Assembly (NCBI GenBank): GCA_037501455.1
Contig: CM074865.1
Coordinates: forward strand, 40,468,501-40,532,500
Origin: Lantana camara
Lineage: Eukaryota > Streptophyta > Magnoliopsida > Lamiales > Verbenaceae
Direction of reading: 5' to 3'
DNA: 64,000 nt
The notes under the pieces were generated by a model. That model was not told the DNA's origin and ran no database searches. It was given only the letters and a program-made list of their open reading frames with translations. This document shows, one piece after another, positions 57,153-64,000 of the stretch; the first letter of the stretch is position 1; the number at the start of each line of letters is the position of its first letter. The translations under genes were made by a program, and so were the position numbers.

Positions 57153-58712
57153 CTATCTCAAGTTAAGCTCTTTCTGCGTGAACAAGTACTGAAGACTCTT
57201 ATGATCCGAGAATACCTCAAATGTAGCACCATAGAGATAGTGGCGCCACTTAGACAACGCAAACACGACTGCTGCAAGCTCTAGATCATGGGTGGGGTAA
57301 TTATGCTCATGTACCTTCAACTTTCTAGAGGCATAAGCTACAACCCGACCGTTCTGCATCAACACACAACCCAGTCCTTCCTTAGAAGCATCTACATAAA
57401 CCGCATAACCCTCAACCCCCTCGGGTAGGGTAAGAACCGGTGCTGTAGTCAACCTTTCCTTTAAAGTCGGAAAACTCATCTCACAACTATCATCCCATTC
57501 AAACTTGGTTTCCTTCTTGGTCAACTTAGTTAACGGGGCTGCAATCTTAGAGAAATCCATCACAAATCTCCTATAATAACCTGCCAAGCCCAGAAAACTC
57601 CGTATCTCAGAGGCGTTCCTAGGCCTCTCCCAATGTAACACCATTTCAATCTTAGAGGGGTCGAGCTCAATTCCATCGCCTGAGATGATATGACCCAGAA
57701 AAGTGACTCGATCAATCCAAAACTCACACTTACTGAACTTAGCATACAACTTGTGCTCTCTAAGTGTTTCCAACACAATCCGGAGATGTTGTGCGTGCTC
57801 CTCAACCGACCTCGAATACACCAAGATGTCGTCTATAAAGATCACCACGAACTTATCAAGGAACGACCTAAACACCCTGTGCATCATATCCATAAACACT
57901 GCCGGAGCATTCGTCAACCCAAACGGCATAACCACAAACTCGAAGTGCCCGTATCTCGTGTTGAATCCAGTCTTAGAGATATCCTCCTCTCTAATCCTCA
58001 ACTGATAGTAACCCTGCCTCAAATCCAATTTGGAGTACACTCGCCAACCCTGCAAGCTATCAAACAACTCCTCAATATGGGGCAATGGATACTTGTTCTT
58101 AATTGTCATCCTGTTCAGCTCACGATACTCTATACACATCCTTAACGTCCCATCTTTCTTCTTAACAAATAGAACGGGAGCACCCCATGGAGAAGTGCTC
58201 GGACGAATGTATTCGCTAACCAGAAGCTCATCCAACTGCTTCTTCAGCTCCTTCAACTCGGCAGGAGCCATCCTGCATGGGGTCTTCGAATAAGGCTCAG
58301 CTCCGGGATAGAGATCCACTACAAACTCAATGTCCCTATCCGGTGGTAAGGACCCCAAACTCTCTGGGAATACATCCAGACACACCCGTACGACCTCCGT
58401 CTCCTCAAGCTTGACCTGGTCCTTGGGTTTGTTCAGAAGGTAAGCCACGAACCCTGTAGCACCATCCCGGACTAACTTACTAGCCTCAACAAAGGATATA
58501 AGCGGGCTGGATCCTAAACTCTCTCCCAAAAACACCGCAGAATCAAAAGAAATCCTCTTCAAACGGTAATCCATAACTGCACCATGTCGGGAAAGCCAAT
58601 CCATCCCAAGAATCACCTTAAACCTCCCTATCCGCATCACCATCAGATCAGCAGGAAAAACTCGACCCTCAAAACTCACCGGACACTCACTAAACACTCT
58701 GTCCGTCTCCAA
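57153..58712 (-). pseudogene. Inner element protease - RT - RNase H
   Basis: Protease C-part [24 protein letters not shown] (Glu for the usual Asp), [11 protein letters not shown], catalytic [13 protein letters not shown], thumb [12 protein letters not shown], RNase [14 protein letters not shown] and [10 protein letters not shown]. It stops at TAG 57153-57155 within LRQRRW (Gln expected). This 520-codon stretch is otherwise uninterrupted. Confidence 0.92.
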
Positions 58713-59919
58713 GCTCCCCCCCCAAGGGAGAACTCACCACAAACACATGCGCAGATATCTCAGCAAGCAAAGGCAAATAAGCAACAATATCCCGGGTAAT
58801 AAAAGAATGAGTAGCCCCAGGATCAAACAATGCATGTAATGATATACCATGAATATGTATTGTACCTTCCACTACAGCATTCTGATCAATCTCTGCTGCC
58901 TCCTCCTCACCATCCAGAGTATAAGCACGAGCCTGAACTACCGGCCTCCTCTTCGGACAGGCATCCCTCATGTGCTCAGCCGAACCACACCCCAAACATC
59001 TACCCAAATACCTCCAACACCTATCCGATGGATGGGCACCCTGACAGTGAGAGCAACGAGCTCGAGCTGGTGCCGGTAATGCTGGTGGCCCTGTAGGAGC
59101 AGCGGGACGAGGCTTCTTGTTAATGAAGCCCTGTGGACGGAAAGCTGGTGTAGAAGTAGTAGAAACATGAGTAGCGGGCTTCTTGCCCGATCCAAAACCC
59201 GAACCATGCCCCGAAGTGAAGGATGGGGGCCTCAACCTCTGTCTCTGGGCCTTCACCTGAATGGCCCTCTTGGTAACCTTATCCCAAGTACTAACATTGA
59301 CAGCCTGAAGAGCTCTGTGAATATCCTCTCGAAGCCCATGAAGGAAGTGACGGGCTCTGTGTGAATCAATATCAGTGATGTGGGTAGCATAGGGAGCAAG
59401 TCTCTCGAACTCTAGAATGTAGTCCTCAACAGATCTGGATCCCTGCTTCAGCTCAGAAAACTCCTGAAGTCTGCGCTCTCGTGCACTATGAGGTATAAAC
59501 TTCTCTTGGAACTCATGCACAAAAGTCTCCCAAGTGAACTCCATACCACTCCTCTCAAGTCTGGATCGAAATCCCTTGAGCCAGTTAGCTGTCTACCCCT
59601 GAATGAATCGAGTAGTACAAACCGCCCTATTCTGAGAACACCCTGGGCAAATCTCCCAAATACCACTAATCTCAGCTAACCACTCCTCAACCTTGATATC
59701 ATCTCTCCCAAACCACTTAGGAGGGTTGTTGTTCCGAAACTCCCTATACACAGTTGAGATAGTACCATCCTGACCATCCACTGGTGGTGTCTACTGTCTC
59801 TGATTCTGTTACAACTGATTGAGAAGTGCCTGAACAATGTTCTCCGCATTCAGTGGCGGTGGCGGAGGCGGATTAGGCGCATCCGGTGAAGCCTCTCGGT
59901 CACGACGTCTAGGAGGCAT
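58713..59919 (-). pseudogene. Inner element gag - protease N-part
   Basis: ATG at 59919 (MPPRRRDREASP, then a Pro run). The gag core is complete: NPPKWFGRDDIKVEEWLAEI, FVHEFQEKFIPHSARERRLQ, GLREDIHRALQAV. Zinc knuckles are CSHCQGAHPSDRC and CLGCGSAEHMRDAC; protease active site is [10 protein letters not shown]. Stops lie at 59809-59811, 59791-59793 and 59593-59595. An extra base in a C8 run near 58717-58724 shifts the frame into the next segment. Confidence 0.9.
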
Positions 59920-60072
59920 CCTGAAATTCAAAGATTCAAGCAATATTGATGCAGGTGGATTAGTACGTGTTTATGTACACAAGTATTAGAAATAAACAAG
60001 TATTCAAGTAAATGAGTCATATAATCACATTGTCCTATGCCGTACCACCTAGACAGACTCGACACGACACTA

Positions 60073-60106
60073 GAGCTCGGTTTTGCAACCCAGAGCTCTG
60101 ATACCA
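60073..60106 (-). promoter_or_regulatory. Primer-binding site and overlapping stem-loop, inner element
   Basis: TGGTATCAGAGC lies at 60106-60095 (minus). The hairpin 60073-60098 has outer stem GAGCTC/GAGCTC, inner GGTT/AACC and loop GCAA. The outer stem differs from those of the other families on both sides yet still pairs. Confidence 0.85.
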
Positions 60107-60114
60107 CTTAAGGA

Positions 60115-63100
60115 TGTAACACCCCAAATGGAGGATGCCGCATTCCCCCGTACTGTGACCCAGACCCGGTCATGAAATGGAAGTCCATGCCCGAATCCGA
60201 ATCAGAGTGAACGGGAGACAAACACACACACTATGCTAGGCGGATCTAAATCGACAAAACTCAGAGCGCGGAAACAACTCAAACAAATCAAAACAAGATA
60301 GCGGAAGAATTTAAATCAACACTCAAACTAGGTGACGGGTTCAACTAGCATAGATACCTAGTCTCGAATATCAACAAGCATAACAGGTGACGGGTTCAAC
60401 TAGCATAGATACCTAGTCCTGAATATCCGATCAACATAACGTTTTAATCATCAAGTGCCACACAGGGCTACAGAAAGGTAAAGTAAAATATCAAGTCTAC
60501 AAGTCATGACATAAGTAAAGTGTATGAAAGACAAATGCAACTAGAAAGGCTAGACCGACGAAGTGCAACTCAAAGGACTCACTCCCGCCTAGCAAACGCC
60601 AACAGACCTGCAACTAAAAGTTAAATGAGGGGTCAGTCAACGTGACCGAGTGAGGGGGCTAACGCACACCCACAATATATATATAAAGAGCATAGCACAG
60701 AATAAAATGATGGACTCATGAACCGGGGATAGGTGTTGCATACCAAAACATTCCGAAATAACCCAAATAGATATAGATACAAGTTTAGAAACCATTTTCC
60801 AGAAAGACCCTATCCCGATTCATAATTCCATAACAAAATAGAACACATGCTCGGCGAGTACGAGCTTCCAACCTTTACTCCTCAGAACATAAATCAAAAT
60901 CAATCCATCCGCTACACCGGTGATGGAGGAGATGTACTATCCTCAAACCATCTATAATAGAACCGTCTAAAATAGACTTGATCTCAAGGGGTAGCGAACC
61001 CACAAGAGTCCTCCCCGGATAAAACACCGAAGGCTCAAGATATCACGCCTTCCCTACAGCAGGGGTCGCGCGAGAATATCTCAAATGGAACTACACACAG
61101 ACTGATCCTTGACGGTCCTTTACCGTCCCAGGGCTGTCTATCCCATAGCTCCTTGGATCCACAACAGAACAGAACAAAACAGAACATACGCCAATCTTTC
61201 ATGGTAATCTTGCTACAGAATTAGAACACAACTGGTTTTCCAAAATAGCTTACATATGGCTCAAAAACTGGATTTTTATAAATATTCCTACGCTGCACGG
61301 ATACAGCCTGAAGGCACCCGCCCACGCTGGACGCACGCATATATATTCCCACGCTGCGGGGATATAGCCCGAAGGCACCCACCCACGCAGGATGCAAGCA
61401 TAAGGTCATAAACATATCATATCCAATACATACGTATTTATAGTATGGTATACTCGTATGCAAGGTAGAAATCAGCATGTAAAGGCCATAGGTCGCATAA
61501 CTATACAAAATCCTAAACCTCACCTCGTGGTAGTGGAGTCTGAGAGTGGGAAGGGCCAAACACTCTAAACCTCGGGCTCACCGGCACCACCAAACTCTGT
61601 AACAAAACATACAGAAGCCCAAACTTAGACTCTACATGGACCAAGTAAGACGCACAGCGTACAAAGTATGAATGACATACGAAATGGAATGATGCTTATC
61701 AAGTTGGTCATATGGGGCAATTCAAATATTCAAGTAAATCATGCAAGTAATAAAGTATTAAGGTTCAGAGATTGCATTCCAAGTCATATCGTAGCATACA
61801 AGTTAAGTAGCAACTCAAACGAATCAAATACGCACGAAAAAGCAAGTAAAAGGGTCACAGACGCATGGGAACGGCCATTCCCATGCACAATATAGCATGG
61901 GAACGGTCCTTCCCACGCCAAGGCCAAGCGAGACTGGGAACGGCCGTTCCCAGTCCAAGCATACATGGGAAAGGTCCTTCCCATGTTCGGCCACCAAAAC
62001 CAAACCCTAGCCCGGAAGGGCCGTTCCGGGCTTTAAGCACAAACGGGAACGGCCGTTTTGGCCATGGAACTGGAGCAGAAACTTGACAGTTTCGGGAAGA
62101 AGAAGGGGAACACCAAAAATCATCGATCCAACACAAAATCCACCATAAAATATCACGAAATTCAGGTATAACATCATATAAATCATGCTTACCATCAAAA
62201 CATCAATTAATTCAAGTTTAAGAATGTTTTTGCCCAAAATTTCAAACACCCATTTTCATGAATTTCTAGCTTAAACATGAAGATATGAATTCCTAGTCTT
62301 CCTACATGAATTTCCAGTAACTAAGACACATAAGGAGCATTCAAATCATCAAGGCTTGCTTAAGGAATTCAAGATCTCATCATTCAAGTTCATACTAACA
62401 AATTTCATGCTCCAATTCAAGAATAGAAATGAAATACTCATCAAAAGAGATCCAAAGTTTACCTTGTCTTGTGAAGGAATGTGGAATCAAAGAATATGAG
62501 CTCTTAAAATGAAAGATGGTTCAAGTCTTGATCTTCTCTTGAAGTTTCTCCATGATTCTCTTTGAGGCTAATTTGTGTGGTTAGAAATGAAATGAAAAGG
62601 GATAAAGCTATTTATATGGTGGCTAATAGTTTTAGGTCAAGGTTAGGGTTTCCAAGATATAATATGAGGCTAAAGGCTTTAATAGGATTTGGGCTCAAAT
62701 AAATGACTTTCGGCCCAATAAGGCAAACTTAAAAGGTTTAAGGTCCAAGAGGTTTCCGAAAAATATAGAGTAAATTCCATGGGACCCAAATCACGGAATC
62801 AAGTCCAATGGTGGTGTCGGAATTCGAATTCGAATTCCCGAGCTCATATTGGTCTCGAACAATCCAAACTCACCTAACTTGAGTTAGGCCCAAAACACAC
62901 AAATAGGTCCAAGTCCTATTTAAATCCAACTCCGAAAATTAATTTAAATTCATCCAAGTTCCATTCTTAAGTTGTCATGCAAGAATTCATATTTTAAGAT
63001 TTTGCAATTTAGTTAATTAAGTCACATTTTCAGTCAAAGTTGGAATTAAACACATAAAAAGGAAATTAAATCACATAAGTGCGTAAGATAAACTCTCTCG

Positions 63101-63139
63101 TGGCGCATACCTGTACGATCTATCGGACGGGGCGTCACA
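60115..63139 (-). repeat. 5' LTR of inner element (3025 bp)
   Basis: Same ends and internal layout as 52437-55482, with scattered substitutions throughout. The near-terminal GTGCGGGGGATGTGG has decayed here. The element is therefore older than the one at 13344. Confidence 0.93.
61863..62058 (-). other. Array of six palindromes in 5' LTR of inner element
   Basis: Same six units as at 54206-54401. The perfect 22-bp palindrome with half-site ACTGGGAACGG is unchanged. Units two and four carry single changes in their centres (GGTCC against AGTCC or GATCC). Confidence 0.85.
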
Positions 63140-63144
63140 ATTCT

Positions 63145-63546
63145 GATTTGGAAATACCCAAATCTGAGATCAATCTTGGAAAAACACTTAGCTTCATGTA
63201 ACTCATCCAACAATTCATCAATAATAGGTATTGAAAAATTGTGCTTAACTGTGAGAGTATTTAAATACCTGTAGTCCACACACATCCTCCATGTTCTATC
63301 CTTCTTTTTTACTAGTAAAACAGGTGAAGCAAAAGGGCTTTGACTGGTTTGAATTATCCCTTCCTTTAGCACTCCTTTTACCAGATTCTCTATTTCATTC
63401 TTCTGAGTGTGTGAGTACCTGTAATGTGCTTGTTTCTTAGGTACAACATCTGCTTTTAATAGAATTTGGTGTTCAATATCCCTCCTTAGTGGTAAAGACT
63501 TGGGTTCCTCAAATACTCCACTGTATTGATCAAGCGGATCCTCCAA
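63145..63546 (-). pseudogene. Outer chromovirus RT, N-terminal part
   Basis: YSGVFEEPKSLPLRRDIEH, SQSPFASPVLLVKKKD, MCVDYRYLN and FSKIDLRFGYFQIR are the start of RT. It is interrupted at FQIR by the inner element; [11 protein letters not shown] on the other side of that insertion restores continuity. Confidence 0.9.
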
Positions 63547-64000
63547 CCCTTAGCTGCTATAAATGTTAAAGAAAAAATCTCTTCACACATTCCAGCACTC
63601 CCATTTTCCATCAACTCACTCAACTCTTCATCTGTAAGATACTTGAGCTCAGCATTTCCAGTTAAAGACTGCAATTTAACTCTTTCTTCCCCCTTGGATA
63701 TCGTAACACTCTTATCCTTATAATCCAAATGTACTGGAGTGTGATCATTCAGCCAATCTCCACCCAATAGCATACCATAGCCACCTAAATCCAAAACTCT
63801 CACAGGAAAGGTGAACTCATGGCCTTGCATTTTCCACTTTAACTCAGGAAAGATCATGTCACTTACCATTTTCCTGCCATCAGCCATCCTCACTTTGACT
63901 GGTTTAGCTGGTTCTTTCTTACATTTCAATTTCCTCGCCAACTGTTCATCAACAAAGCACGAAGTGGCCCCCCACTCAATCATCATCCTTACCTCTATTC
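63540..64000 (-). pseudogene. Outer chromovirus protease (partial)
   Basis: Retropepsin-like domain: MMIEWGATSCFVDEQLA at the active-site position, VRMADGRKM flap region and YGMLLGGDWLNDH. The catalytic D-S/T-G-A is EWGA here, so the catalytic Asp is lost. A frame change near 63540 separates it from RT. gag would lie beyond the window end. Confidence 0.82.

Larger units (their letters stand above)
52437..63139 (-). mobile_element. Tekay-like Ty3/gypsy element, full length, TSD ATTCT
   Basis: LTRs are at 52437-55482 and 60115-63139, with TSD ATTCT at 52432-52436 and 63140-63144. It is inserted in the RT gene of the outer chromovirus. Minus-strand order is gag, protease, RT, RNase H, integrase, chromodomain, with no large deletion. 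It is inactivated by five in-frame stops and two frameshifts. Its proteins are related to the array family but clearly a different family, and its LTRs have their own palindrome set. Confidence 0.95.
48798..64000 (-). mobile_element. Chromovirus (Ty3/gypsy, possibly Reina-like), doubly interrupted
   Basis: A second gypsy lineage on the minus strand, distinct from the Tekay copies (FFDD instead of FIDD in RT; a different integrase and chromodomain). It runs from protease at the window end through RT, RNase H and integrase to a chromodomain at 48798. It is split by a Tekay-like element (52437-63139) within RT and by a CACTA element (49453-50389) within the integrase tail. gag and the 5' LTR are outside the window. 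Clade is judged from sequence style only. Confidence 0.85.

Overview
This is plant nuclear DNA, almost certainly from a eudicot with a repeat-rich genome. The evidence is layered LTR retrotransposons primed by initiator tRNA-Met, GT-AG introns, a CACTA transposon and a WD40 gene closely resembling an Arabidopsis protein. No bacterial operon, CRISPR array or intact rRNA/tRNA gene was seen. Identities and ages are by-eye estimates; no alignment or search was run.

Layout. 1-13112: tandem array, LTR-internal-LTR-internal-LTR, of a defective Tekay-type Ty3/gypsy chromovirus on the minus strand. 13113-25477: fragments of two older, related LTRs. The first is split by a very young non-coding LTR element (13344-22755, TSD GATAA). 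25478-39954: a long-LTR, protein-less element (LARD-like) whose LTR was split by a third relative of the array (25633-35434, TSD TTGCA), ending with an LTR terminus in inverted orientation. 39955-42400: low-copy-looking DNA with an HSP90 tail remnant. 42420-47561: the one convincing host gene, a nine-coding-exon WD40 protein of 440 aa. 47877-64000: an LTR fragment, then a minus-strand chromovirus cut by a non-autonomous CACTA element (49453-50389, TSD GTT) and by another Tekay-like element (52437-63139, TSD ATTCT).

All gag-pol frames are broken by stops, frameshifts or deletions, so the mobile elements are relics or depend on proteins supplied in trans. The host gene lies in a roughly 8 kb clearing between nests.

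The most interesting signals are RNA- or DNA-structural. (1) Four element types here carry a stem-loop overlapping the primer-binding site, with a GCAA loop and compensatory changes in the outer stem. (2) Each Tekay-type LTR type whose middle is visible contains short palindromes whose arms differ between families. (3) Five perfect CACGTG boxes lie within 70 bp upstream of a TATA box in the LARD-like LTR. (4) A coding-free element has an almost identical LTR pair.
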